Shown here in pieces: positions 48,425 to 56,211 of a stretch of 64,000 bases of DNA. The DNA comes from Maricaulis sp047308265 (lineage in GTDB: Bacteria; Pseudomonadota; Alphaproteobacteria; Caulobacterales; Maricaulaceae). How positions within the stretch are numbered: position 1 is the stretch's first letter; every line of letters begins with the position of its first letter. Made by a program: the position numbers and the translations under genes. The notes below the pieces were generated by a model. It worked only from the letters and a program-made list of their open reading frames with translations, was not told the DNA's origin and searched no databases. Where the stretch lies: NCBI RefSeq assembly GCF_047308265.1, contig NZ_JBKQWY010000001.1, forward strand, positions 620,001 through 684,000, read 5' to 3'.

Positions 48425-49726
48425 TCAGGCCGCGTCGAAATCCACAACGCCGTCCGTGGCCGCGGCCTCGTCCCGGAAATCGGAATCCGTGGACGTTCCC
48501 GAGAAACAGGATCCGGAGAACAGGGCCTTGCGCACCTTGGCTCCTTCCAGACGGGCGTAAGACAGGTCCGCGCCTGTGACCTTGGCCTGTCGCAGATCAG
48601 CACCGCGCAGGTCCGCATAGCGGGCCTTGCAGCCTGCCAGCGAGGCCGGCAGAACCCGGTTCTGGTCCAGAAGCAGGGGGCCGAACTGGCAATCGCGCAG
48701 GTCGGCATTGTTCAGATTGGCACCGGTCAGGTCTGCACCCCGTAGATCAGCGCCTCGCAGACACACCATGCGCAGATCGGCGCGTTCCAGACGCGCGCCT
48801 TGCAATTGCGCGCCTTCCATGTCGAGGCCGTACAGCGTGGCACCGCGCGCGTGGAAGGCCGTCAGGGTTTTACCTGCCAGGGAATTCAAGGAGCGCAGGT
48901 CCGTGCCGTCAAAAATCGATGGCTTACCCTCGCGTCCATCGGTTTCGCACCACAAGACATGCTTGCGGATCTGGTCCTGGACAGGTGTTTCAAGTTCGTC
49001 CGGTGTCTTGCCCACGGGATCGCTGGTCAGCGCGCCTTCTGTGTTCAGCCCCTGGGTCTTGGCTTGCAGGAGTTTTGTCCCGACCAGCACAGCATCGCTC
49101 ATATCCGCATCGGTGAGGTCCGACCCTGACAAATCGGCCCCTTCCAGATTGGCGCCCTGAAAGCTCGCTGCACGAAGATTGGCGCGGATCATACGGGCGC
49201 CGAGCAGCATGGCATCGGTGAAATCCGCGGACTGGGCCGCGGCGCCGGCCATTTTGGACCGAGAGAGATTGGCCCCGGTGAAATTGGCCTGTCCGGCATC
49301 ATGGGCCTGGGTGGCGTGTTTGAGAACGGTGAGACCCTTCTCCTTGTCGACCTGGGCAATGGCGCCTTCACGCATATCCGCTTCGGTGAGGTCGCAGCCG
49401 GTGAGATTGGCGCCTCGCATAATGCTTCCACGCAGATCAGCCCGGCGCAGCGAGGCGCCCTCCAGATTGGCGCGGCGCAGATCGGCAGCAAATAAGATTG
49501 AGCTGTTGAGCGTGGCTCCGGAGAGATTGGCACCGCGCAGGACAGCGCCGGAAAAATCCGCGTCCGACAAGTCCCGCCCCGCCAGGCTCAGACCTTCGAG
49601 GATGGTATAGGCAAAACAGGCGCGCGCACCGCCGCTGCGACCCGACCACAGGCGCTCATGGCGTTCACACATGGTGTCCACCTGAGACTGGGTCAGTGTC
49701 ACATATTCGATTTTGCGCATTGTCAT
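48425..49726 (-). CDS. Pentapeptide-repeat protein, two repeat blocks
   Basis: A 433-residue protein built largely from A(D/N)LxX pentapeptides, which fold into a right-handed quadrilateral beta-helix. Block 1 spans about 40-225 (for example LSDADFSGAVLRGANLSGAT), interrupted by an insert near 125-145. After a linker with DELETPVQDQIRKHVLWCET and DGREGKPSIFDGTDLRSLN, block 2 spans about 290-415. The linker looks conserved and may bind a ligand or partner. Pentapeptide proteins include gyrase-protecting DNA mimics (Qnr, MfpA), but this one is longer and not obviously of that type. Start may be Met 1 or Met 3. Convergent with hsp20. Confidence 0.88.
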   Translation of the reverse strand: MTMRKIEYVTLTQSQVDTMCERHERLWSGRSGGARACFAYTILEGLSLAGRDLSDADFSGAVLRGANLSGATLNSSILFAADLRRANLEGASLRRADLRGSIMRGANLTGCDLTEADMREGAIAQVDKEKGLTVLKHATQAHDAGQANFTGANLSRSKMAGAAAQSADFTDAMLLGARMIRANLRAASFQGANLEGADLSGSDLTDADMSDAVLVGTKLLQAKTQGLNTEGALTSDPVGKTPDELETPVQDQIRKHVLWCETDGREGKPSIFDGTDLRSLNSLAGKTLTAFHARGATLYGLDMEGAQLQGARLERADLRMVCLRGADLRGADLTGANLNNADLRDCQFGPLLLDQNRVLPASLAGCKARYADLRGADLRQAKVTGADLSYARLEGAKVRKALFSGSCFSGTSTDSDFRDEAAATDGVVDFDAA

Positions 49727-49814
49727 CGCGAGTGAGTATCCGGTCGAGCCTAGATCAGCCGAGCAAATATAGCGCGCGACGGTTAACGCGATCTGTACGC
49801 AAGTGCCTGATTTT

Positions 49815-50444
49815 CTATGGGCGCTGTAGTTTCAACAGTGCGTCAAGGCGCGAATGGTCATGAGGCACTGCCAGACGGTTGATCCCGAGTTCTCCGAAAT
49901 GTTCCAAGATCACTTCAGCCGGGCGTTGGTCATCAAGCGGCAGAACCGCCTCGGGCGCGCGCATCCGACCGGCCTGTCCGACCAGCGGGTGGCCGGTTTG
50001 CAGGCGATGGAAAAAGCCGGCATTGGACGCGATGGCATCGGCTGTTCTGACCTGTTCGACGATCTCGACACCTCCGGCCTGCAGACGCGCTATGCCTGCG
50101 CCATTGGTGCCAGCGTGAGGATCCCGGCAGCCGATCACAACACGGACAATGCCTGCCTCCAGCAGGGCTTCGCTGCACGGAGAAGTCACCCCATGATGAT
50201 TACATGGCTCAAGCGTGACATAGGCGGTCGCTCCGCGGGCGGCCTCACCGGCCCGGGCCAGGGCGACACGTTCGGCATGGGGGCGCCCGCCAGGCCGGGT
50301 CGCGCCGCATGCGAGGACCTTGCCGGCCTTTACCAGAACACATCCGACAGATGGGTTGGGAGCCGTATGGCCAAGCTGCGACCGGGCCCAGGCCAGTGCC
50401 AGGTCCATGTAGAGGAGATCGGTCTTGTGGGTCGCGTCCGTCAA
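49815..50444 (-). CDS. ribD: Short RibD: deaminase domain with vestigial reductase tail
   Basis: A 209-residue protein. Residues 8-140 are a complete riboflavin-specific deaminase: zinc ligands H56 (in HAE, with catalytic E58), C81 and C90 (EPCNHHGVTSPC), plus the start MDLALAWARSQLGHTAPNPS. RibD is usually about 360 residues with a C-terminal reductase. Here only about 65 residues follow, reading SNAGFFHRLQTGHPLVGQ then a break, ending ELGINRLAVPHDHSRLDALL. These resemble the first and last parts of the reductase, as if its core was deleted. The reductase step would need another protein. Start overlaps gpmA's stop by four bases. Confidence 0.85.
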   Translation of the reverse strand: MTDATHKTDLLYMDLALAWARSQLGHTAPNPSVGCVLVKAGKVLACGATRPGGRPHAERVALARAGEAARGATAYVTLEPCNHHGVTSPCSEALLEAGIVRVVIGCRDPHAGTNGAGIARLQAGGVEIVEQVRTADAIASNAGFFHRLQTGHPLVGQAGRMRAPEAVLPLDDQRPAEVILEHFGELGINRLAVPHDHSRLDALLKLQRP

Positions 50445-51178
50445 GCGGCTGCCTGTTTCACCGCAGGCAGAGGTTGGGCCCGGTCCGCATCGAGATAACG
50501 TGCGCTGACCGGAACCAGCGTATCGTCGGTCAGCTCCACAAGAAGCGGATTGCCGGTTGGAATCTCGACACCGATAATATCGGTGTCATTGACCTCGAAG
50601 AGGAGTTTGACGAGCGCGCGGAGCGAATTGCCGTGGGCGGCGATCAATACGTTCTGGCCGTCTGCCAAAGCCGGGCGGATCTCAGCTTCCCAATAGGGCT
50701 GGACCCGGTCCAGAGTCGATTTGAGGCTTTCCGCGCCGGGCAGGTCCTGTGCCGGAATATCAGCATAGCGGCTGTCCTGGCTGGGATGATATTCGTGATC
50801 AGCATCGAGCAGCGGCGGCGGGATGTCGAACGAGCGCCGCCAGATCTTCACCTGGTCAGCCCCGTGTTTCTCGGTGGTTTCAGCCTTGTTCAAACCGGTC
50901 AGGCCGCCATAGTGGCGCTCGTTCAGGCGCCAGCTCTTGGTGACGGGTACCCAGAGGCGATCGAGACCTTCCAGCGTGAAATTTAGGGTGCGGATGGCCC
51001 GTTTAAGCACGGAGACAAAGGCCAGGTCCGGTTTGAAATCGGTGTCGCTGAGCAGCTCGCCGGCCCGCCGGGCTTCGGCAACCCCGTCCTCCGTCAGGTC
51101 CACATCGACCCAGCCGGTGAAACGGTTCTGGCGGTTCCATTCACTCTGACCGTGGCGAATGAGGACGAGTTGCGGCAT
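50441..51178 (-). CDS. gpmA: 2,3-bisphosphoglycerate-dependent phosphoglycerate mutase
   Basis: A 245-residue glycolytic enzyme interconverting 3- and 2-phosphoglycerate. The catalytic histidine is in LIRHGQSEWNRQNRFTGW (H10), with the characteristic LNERHYGGLTGLNKAET and the second histidine in VLIAAHGNSLRALVK. The intermediate SFDIPPPLLDADHEY is typical of dPGM. Length normal. It precedes the short ribD gene with a four-base overlap, an unusual partnership that may be historical. Confidence 0.96.
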   Translation of the reverse strand: MPQLVLIRHGQSEWNRQNRFTGWVDVDLTEDGVAEARRAGELLSDTDFKPDLAFVSVLKRAIRTLNFTLEGLDRLWVPVTKSWRLNERHYGGLTGLNKAETTEKHGADQVKIWRRSFDIPPPLLDADHEYHPSQDSRYADIPAQDLPGAESLKSTLDRVQPYWEAEIRPALADGQNVLIAAHGNSLRALVKLLFEVNDTDIIGVEIPTGNPLLVELTDDTLVPVSARYLDADRAQPLPAVKQAAA

Positions 51179-51407
51179 GTCAGGCTCCCGATTTCTGCGG
51201 TGTCATCCTGTGAGATGAGGGCCGACCGATAGCCCGGCCTCCGGGTTGCGGCAAGCCGGGAAGTGATCGAATATGCGTGTCACACCAATAAAAATGGCAG
51301 GTTAGCGCTCTCATTCAAGGGGTGGCTGAGGCTTTTCATTTGGTGCGGAGTGGCTCTCTGCTAAACCGGCGAGCTTTCCCGGATGAACAGGTTTGACAGG
51401 ACCCAGA

Positions 51408-52376
51408 ATGACAGACTTTGACCCCATCGCATCGGCTCGGCGTGTGATCGAGATTGAACAACAGGGTTTGGGGCTGTTGCTCGAGTCCATCGGGGCGGAT
51501 TTTACCGCATCGGTCAATGCCGTGCGGGAGATGACGGGGCGTCTGATCTGCACCGGCGTTGGCAAGTCCGGGCATGTGGCGCGCAAGATCGCCGCGACGC
51601 TCGCCTCGACGGGCACGCCTGCCTATTACGTCCACCCCACCGAGGCCAGTCATGGTGATCTGGGCATGATCACAGGCAATGATGTGGTGTTGGCTCTGTC
51701 AAAATCCGGCGAGACCAAGGAATTGGGCGATGTGATTGCCTATTGTCGTCGTTTCGCGACCCCGCTGATTGCCATGACAGCGCGGGGCGACAGTGTGCTG
51801 GGTCGGGCCGGTGATTTCCGGCTCCTGGTTCCCGATGCGCCGGAAGCGTGCGGGGAAACCCGTGCACCGACGACCTCGACCACGTTGATGATGGCGATGG
51901 GGGATGCGCTGGCCGTAGCCTTGCTGGAGGAGCGCGGATTTACAGCCGGCGATTTCAAGGTCTTCCATCCCGGGGGAGCTCTGGGCGCGGCGCTGGCCTC
52001 GGTTCAGGATGTCATGCATTCCGGTGACGCCCTGCCGCTGACGGGTGAGGCAACACCCATGGCGGATGTGCTTTTGGTCATGAGCGCGAAGAGTTTTGGT
52101 TGCGTTGGCGTGCTCGATGATCGTGGTGTCCTGGTGGGCATGATCACGGATGGCGATCTTCGTCGTCATATGGGGCAGGAACTGATGACCCGCGCGGCGC
52201 GCGATGTAATGACGGCTGCACCGAAAACCATATCTGCTGATGCCCTGGCCGCTGATGCATTGAGACTGATGACAGCGGGTAGCATCAAGATAATGCAACT
52301 TTTCGCTGTTAATGATGGGGGGGAACCCGTAGGCATTTTGCACATGCATGATTTGCTTCGGGTCGGATTGAAATAA
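51408..52376 (+). CDS. kdsD: D-arabinose 5-phosphate isomerase (KpsF/GutQ family)
   Basis: A 322-residue isomerase converting ribulose 5-phosphate to arabinose 5-phosphate, first step of KDO synthesis for lipopolysaccharide. The SIS domain is at about 30-175 (VCTGVGKSGHVARKIAATLA-type motif reading ICTGVGKSGHVARK, then THPTEASHGDLGMI and ALSKSGETKE). Two CBS domains follow (about 195-320: VQDVMHSGDALPL and MTDGDLRRHM). The histidine in EASHGD is the likely catalytic one. An AGGA site lies before the ATG at 51408. It lies upstream of a type I secretion pair and may be co-regulated. Confidence 0.94.
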   Translation: MTDFDPIASARRVIEIEQQGLGLLLESIGADFTASVNAVREMTGRLICTGVGKSGHVARKIAATLASTGTPAYYVHPTEASHGDLGMITGNDVVLALSKSGETKELGDVIAYCRRFATPLIAMTARGDSVLGRAGDFRLLVPDAPEACGETRAPTTSTTLMMAMGDALAVALLEERGFTAGDFKVFHPGGALGAALASVQDVMHSGDALPLTGEATPMADVLLVMSAKSFGCVGVLDDRGVLVGMITDGDLRRHMGQELMTRAARDVMTAAPKTISADALAADALRLMTAGSIKIMQLFAVNDGGEPVGILHMHDLLRVGLK

Positions 52377-52510
52377 ATCCGAAAGGTGATTTGGCTTTCG
52401 GTGGTTGAGCGGGCAAACTCATCTGGGCATCAAGGCATTGATCGATCGCCGGGTATCAGGAATTTGATCCGGTCTTTGACCGCGTCAGAGAGTGGGCAGG
52501 AGTACGAGCA

Positions 52511-54238
52511 ATGAGTGGCGTGAGTGCCAAGCCGGAGCGTCCCGAGGACAAGGTTGCACAAGACGGCCCGCTGCGCGTGGCGCTGTCGCGTCCGCTGCGT
52601 CCCTACCTTCTGGCGATGCTCGGATTTTCGCTTGTCTCCAATCTCCTGTTGCTGGTCTCTCCGCTCTACATGTTGCAAGTCTATGATCGTGTGATGACGG
52701 CTGGGTCCTATGACACGCTCATCTGGCTTACGCTCATCGCGGTCTTTCTGCTGTCTATCTATGGCGCCGCGGAAGCCGGCCGTCGCCGGGTGGCTGCGCT
52801 GGCGGGCACACTGTTTGAACAACATGTGGTGCCGCGTGTTTTTGCGCGATTTGAGAGCCATACGACGACGGGCACGACACTGGCGCATGATCTGGCACAG
52901 GTCGGCCGAGTTCAGGCCTGGTTCCAGAATGGCGGGGTGATTCCATTTTTCGACCTGCCCTTCGCGCCGTTTTTTGTCGGTGTCCTGTTTCTGGTGCACC
53001 CGCTCCTCGGCTTGCTGGGCGTGGGCGGCGCGGTGCTGGTCTTTATTGTTGCCCTGATGGCTGAGATGAGCACGCGTCAGACCGGGCAGTTATCCAGTTC
53101 GGCGCTGTCCCAGGCGCAAACCTTGGCGATGGGGCTGGAGCGGCAACGCTCGGCCATGGTGGCCATGGGGCTGGTTCCCGGCGCGTTTGTGAACTGGCGG
53201 TCTGTGAAACAGGCCGGCCAGGGGCTGGCGCTGGATGCGGCCAAGGAAGACGGGAAATTCACCGCGATTTCCCGTTCTTCTCGCCAGATTTTGCAGATCC
53301 TGATTTTGGGCGGGGGTGCGGCCCTGGCACTGTCTCAGCAGATCTCTCCGGGTGCGATTGTTGCCTCGTCCATCATTCTGGCGCGGGCCCTGGGACCGGT
53401 CGATCAGATCGTGGGGAGCTGGCGGTCGACAATTCAGACTTGGCGAGCCTGGAAGGATTTGCGGGCCAATCTCGACACAGTGTTGCCCGTCACAGGATAC
53501 ACGCCTCTACCGCGCCCCTCATCGCGTATCGAGATCGATCGTATGGGCGTCGGTGTTCCGGGAAGCGAAGCGCCTTTGCTGCGCCCCTTCAGTCATACCT
53601 TCGAGGGTGGCCAGATCATCGCCCTGACCGGAGGAAATGGCGCGGGTAAAACCACATTGCTGCAAACGCTGTCCGGCGCTTGGCCGGTGGCGGAAGGACA
53701 GGTTCGGCTCGGCGGACGGGCCTTGCATGACTGGGCGAGTGCAGATCGCGGTCGCTATATCGGATATGTCCCGCAGGAGATCGAACTTTTGCCGGGCACC
53801 GTGGCCTCAAACATTGCGCGAATGCGTCAACGCGATATGGATGATGTATTCAACGCCGCGCACCTTGCAGGGGCGCACGAGACCATCCTTTCATTGCCGG
53901 AGGGCTATGACACCCGAATCGGACCGGACGGCGTACATCTGTCGGCTGGACAGAGACAGTTGATCGCGCTGGCACGGGCGGTCTACGGCCATCCGGTATT
54001 TCTTCTGCTCGATGAACCAACGGCCAATCTGGATTCAGCGGCGGCCCAGACCGTGTTGCAGGCCCTGACTCGGCTGGCCGATGCGGGGACCATTATCATG
54101 GCGTCTTCGCACGACCGGCGGCTGATCGAAAAGTCCCGACAAGTGCTTCTGGTGCGCAATGGCAGCGTGATGCTGGCGGAGGCCGAACAGTATCTCAAAC
54201 TGGCTCTGGGCCCCGGTGCGGCGGGGAGCGGTGCATGA
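52511..54238 (+). CDS. Type I secretion system permease/ATPase (PrtD-like)
   Basis: A 575-residue ABC exporter half-transporter. Six membrane helices lie in the first 320 residues (e.g. LLAMLGFSLVSNLLLLVSPL), with the PrtD family mark SPLYMLQVYDRVMTAGSYDTL. The ATPase has Walker A GGNGAGKTT (about 374-382), the signature LSAGQRQLIALARA, Walker B FLLLDEPTANLD and H-loop SSHDRRL. It lacks a C39 peptidase domain, as expected for substrates with a C-terminal signal. An AGGAG site precedes the ATG. It overlaps the HlyD gene by four bases. The nearby M10/RTX protein is the obvious cargo. Confidence 0.95.
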   Translation: MSGVSAKPERPEDKVAQDGPLRVALSRPLRPYLLAMLGFSLVSNLLLLVSPLYMLQVYDRVMTAGSYDTLIWLTLIAVFLLSIYGAAEAGRRRVAALAGTLFEQHVVPRVFARFESHTTTGTTLAHDLAQVGRVQAWFQNGGVIPFFDLPFAPFFVGVLFLVHPLLGLLGVGGAVLVFIVALMAEMSTRQTGQLSSSALSQAQTLAMGLERQRSAMVAMGLVPGAFVNWRSVKQAGQGLALDAAKEDGKFTAISRSSRQILQILILGGGAALALSQQISPGAIVASSIILARALGPVDQIVGSWRSTIQTWRAWKDLRANLDTVLPVTGYTPLPRPSSRIEIDRMGVGVPGSEAPLLRPFSHTFEGGQIIALTGGNGAGKTTLLQTLSGAWPVAEGQVRLGGRALHDWASADRGRYIGYVPQEIELLPGTVASNIARMRQRDMDDVFNAAHLAGAHETILSLPEGYDTRIGPDGVHLSAGQRQLIALARAVYGHPVFLLLDEPTANLDSAAAQTVLQALTRLADAGTIIMASSHDRRLIEKSRQVLLVRNGSVMLAEAEQYLKLALGPGAAGSGA

Positions 54239-55620
54239 ACCCGTCTGATCACGAACAGGTTCCAGCCGAACGCGCGATCACAGAAGTGACGGAGCGGACT
54301 CGCACGGCTGTGTCCGAGGCCTCTGTGCCGGACAAACCGATCGCTGATCGCTTCATCCGTTTCAATGCCCTGATCTGCGCAGTCGGGCTGGGCGGTTTTC
54401 TCGCCTGGGCAGGACTGGCACCTCTGGCCGAAGGTGTTCCGGCGGGCGGACAGATCGTGGTCGAAAACGACCGTCAAGTGATCCAGCATCTCGAAGGCGG
54501 CATTATCCGCGAACTGCGCGTGCGCGATGGGGATTTTGTCCAGGCCGGTCAAACCCTCCTAGTACTGGAAGAAACGGCCTCACTGGCGGCGCGTGATCAG
54601 GTCCTGCAGGAAATAGCGGGGCTGGAAGCCTCCTTGCAACGTCTTGATGCCTTGCGTGCCGGACTGGACGAGCCGGACTTCTCGGTGCTCGACGCGATGG
54701 CTCTCAATGCGGATAGCCGCGCGGAGATCGAGATCCGGCAGCGCGATCTGTTCGAACAGCAGAAGCAATCTTTCGAAGCGGATCTGGCGGTTTTGACAGC
54801 CCGTCGGGACGGGGCCCAATCCGCACAGGTCCACCGCCGGCAGCAAATCCAGGTCACTCGTCGCGGACTGGAGACAGCGCGCGAACAGCTGGAGCTGATC
54901 GCGGCGCGGCAACAGCGTCAGATGGCGCGACTGGATGAGTTGCGTGCCATGGAGCGGGACGTGGCGGCGATGGAGGCCGATATCAGCCGATTGGAGCGCG
55001 AAGCCCAGGAGGCGGCGACCTTGGAACTGGATCTCGGCGGTCAGATCGAGCAGACCCATGCGGCGTTTCGAACCGAAATTTCTGCTGAAAGCCTTGAAGT
55101 TCGTACTCAGCTTGAACAGGCAGAGGAACGTCTCACGGCAGCCCAGGACGTGCTGACTCGCTCTGAAATTCTTGCGCCGCAAGGAGGCGAAATCCTCAAT
55201 CTTCAATTCTCGACGCGTGGTGGTGTGGTCCGTCCAGGAGAGACGATCCTGGAGATCGTTCCCGACCTGGGAGAAACCACCGCTGTTGTCCGAATTCGAC
55301 CGTCAGACCGTGCCGCCGTGTTTGAAGGACAGAGCGTTCGAACCCGTCTGAGTGCCTATAAGAGCTGGATGACCCCCCGTCTTGACGGAGTCGTGTCACA
55401 GGTCAGTGCCGACCTGAAAACCGACCAGCTGACTGGCGAGAGCTATTACGAGGTGCGTGTGACGATACCGCTCGAGGAAATGACGAAGGTCGAACACCTT
55501 GATGTAATTCCCGGCATGCCACTGGAAGTTTTTATCTTTTCCGGGCGAAGTCGGACATTGATGGACTATGTGATCGAGCCGATCGGGGAATCTCTCTTTC
55601 GAGGAACCCGGACGCGTTAG
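54235..55620 (+). CDS. HlyD-family type I secretion periplasmic adaptor
   Basis: A 461-residue membrane-fusion protein bridging the ABC exporter to the outer-membrane channel. A cytosolic N-terminus of about 40 residues is followed by one helix (FNALICAVGLGGFLAWAGLA), then the biotinyl-lipoyl-like segment GGIIRELRVRDGDFVQAGQTLLVLEE. Coiled-coil helices run from about 105 to 295, and the beta-barrel tail contains LAPQGGEILNLQF then FSTRGGVVRPGETILEIVP and ends with the conserved EPIGESLFR. The start overlaps the ATPase gene. The outer-membrane TolC partner is not in the window. Confidence 0.94.
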   Translation: MNPSDHEQVPAERAITEVTERTRTAVSEASVPDKPIADRFIRFNALICAVGLGGFLAWAGLAPLAEGVPAGGQIVVENDRQVIQHLEGGIIRELRVRDGDFVQAGQTLLVLEETASLAARDQVLQEIAGLEASLQRLDALRAGLDEPDFSVLDAMALNADSRAEIEIRQRDLFEQQKQSFEADLAVLTARRDGAQSAQVHRRQQIQVTRRGLETAREQLELIAARQQRQMARLDELRAMERDVAAMEADISRLEREAQEAATLELDLGGQIEQTHAAFRTEISAESLEVRTQLEQAEERLTAAQDVLTRSEILAPQGGEILNLQFSTRGGVVRPGETILEIVPDLGETTAVVRIRPSDRAAVFEGQSVRTRLSAYKSWMTPRLDGVVSQVSADLKTDQLTGESYYEVRVTIPLEEMTKVEHLDVIPGMPLEVFIFSGRSRTLMDYVIEPIGESLFRGTRTR

Positions 55621-55712
55621 GAGAGAGTGTACGTCGTCGTGGTGCACATCACCGCACAATCTGTACAGCCGGGGAGGGCGTGCGGGTTGGTGGGCGATAG
55701 TCAGAGGTTGAG

Positions 55713-56156
55713 ATGACGCCGAAATTGATTTTGGCAGGAATGGGGAGTGTGCTGATGTCATGTACCGCAGGGCCGGGTGGTTCCGTGCAGGGTGACGTCA
55801 TCCTGTGGGTCCAATGCATCTCGAGCAATCAGTCCGTGCCAGCCGACTGGGTCGATGCCGCATGCAACACCCTTGTGGACACGTTGCAGACCCGATCCCC
55901 TCGACCTTCGGTTCGGATTGCCGAGACTTGGCCCCCCACAACTGATGATGCCGCGACATGGCTTCAGATGGATATGTGGGATGCCGGCAAAGTCGACGGT
56001 ATCGAGGGGCAGCTCAGCGGAGGCCGGATTTTGGCTGGCGCACTCGAAACTGAATTTCAGACATCGATCCTGAGTGCTGAGACGAGCGACAGGGAGACAG
56101 GCGTGCCGACGGCGGAAGGTTTGGCGCGCGGACTGGTTCAGATCATGGACCGGTGA
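55713..56156 (+). CDS. Small lipoprotein in type I secretion locus
   Basis: A 147-residue protein with a lipoprotein signal: MTPKLILAGMGSVLMSCTAG, where LMSC is a lipobox with cysteine 17. The mature part is acidic with a tryptophan-rich centre (WPPTTDDAATWLQMDMWDAG), and a C-terminal helix (TAEGLARGLVQIMD). A GAGGTTGAG site precedes the ATG. I do not recognise a family. It lies 92 bases after the HlyD gene and 55 bases before the giant cargo, so a role in secretion, folding or retention of that protein is possible; a chaperone or inhibitor of the protease would fit, but this is inference. Confidence 0.68.
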   Translation: MTPKLILAGMGSVLMSCTAGPGGSVQGDVILWVQCISSNQSVPADWVDAACNTLVDTLQTRSPRPSVRIAETWPPTTDDAATWLQMDMWDAGKVDGIEGQLSGGRILAGALETEFQTSILSAETSDRETGVPTAEGLARGLVQIMDR

Positions 56157-56211
56157 GACGCCCGGCCCTTTTGGGCTGGGACAGTAAGTAGCTGGGTAGC
56201 GGGAGGCCAAA

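Noticed and set aside
49815..50444. Calling ribD a pseudogene
   Set aside because: The frame is intact, the zinc and catalytic residues are all present and it is translationally coupled to gpmA, so a functional deaminase-only protein is more likely.
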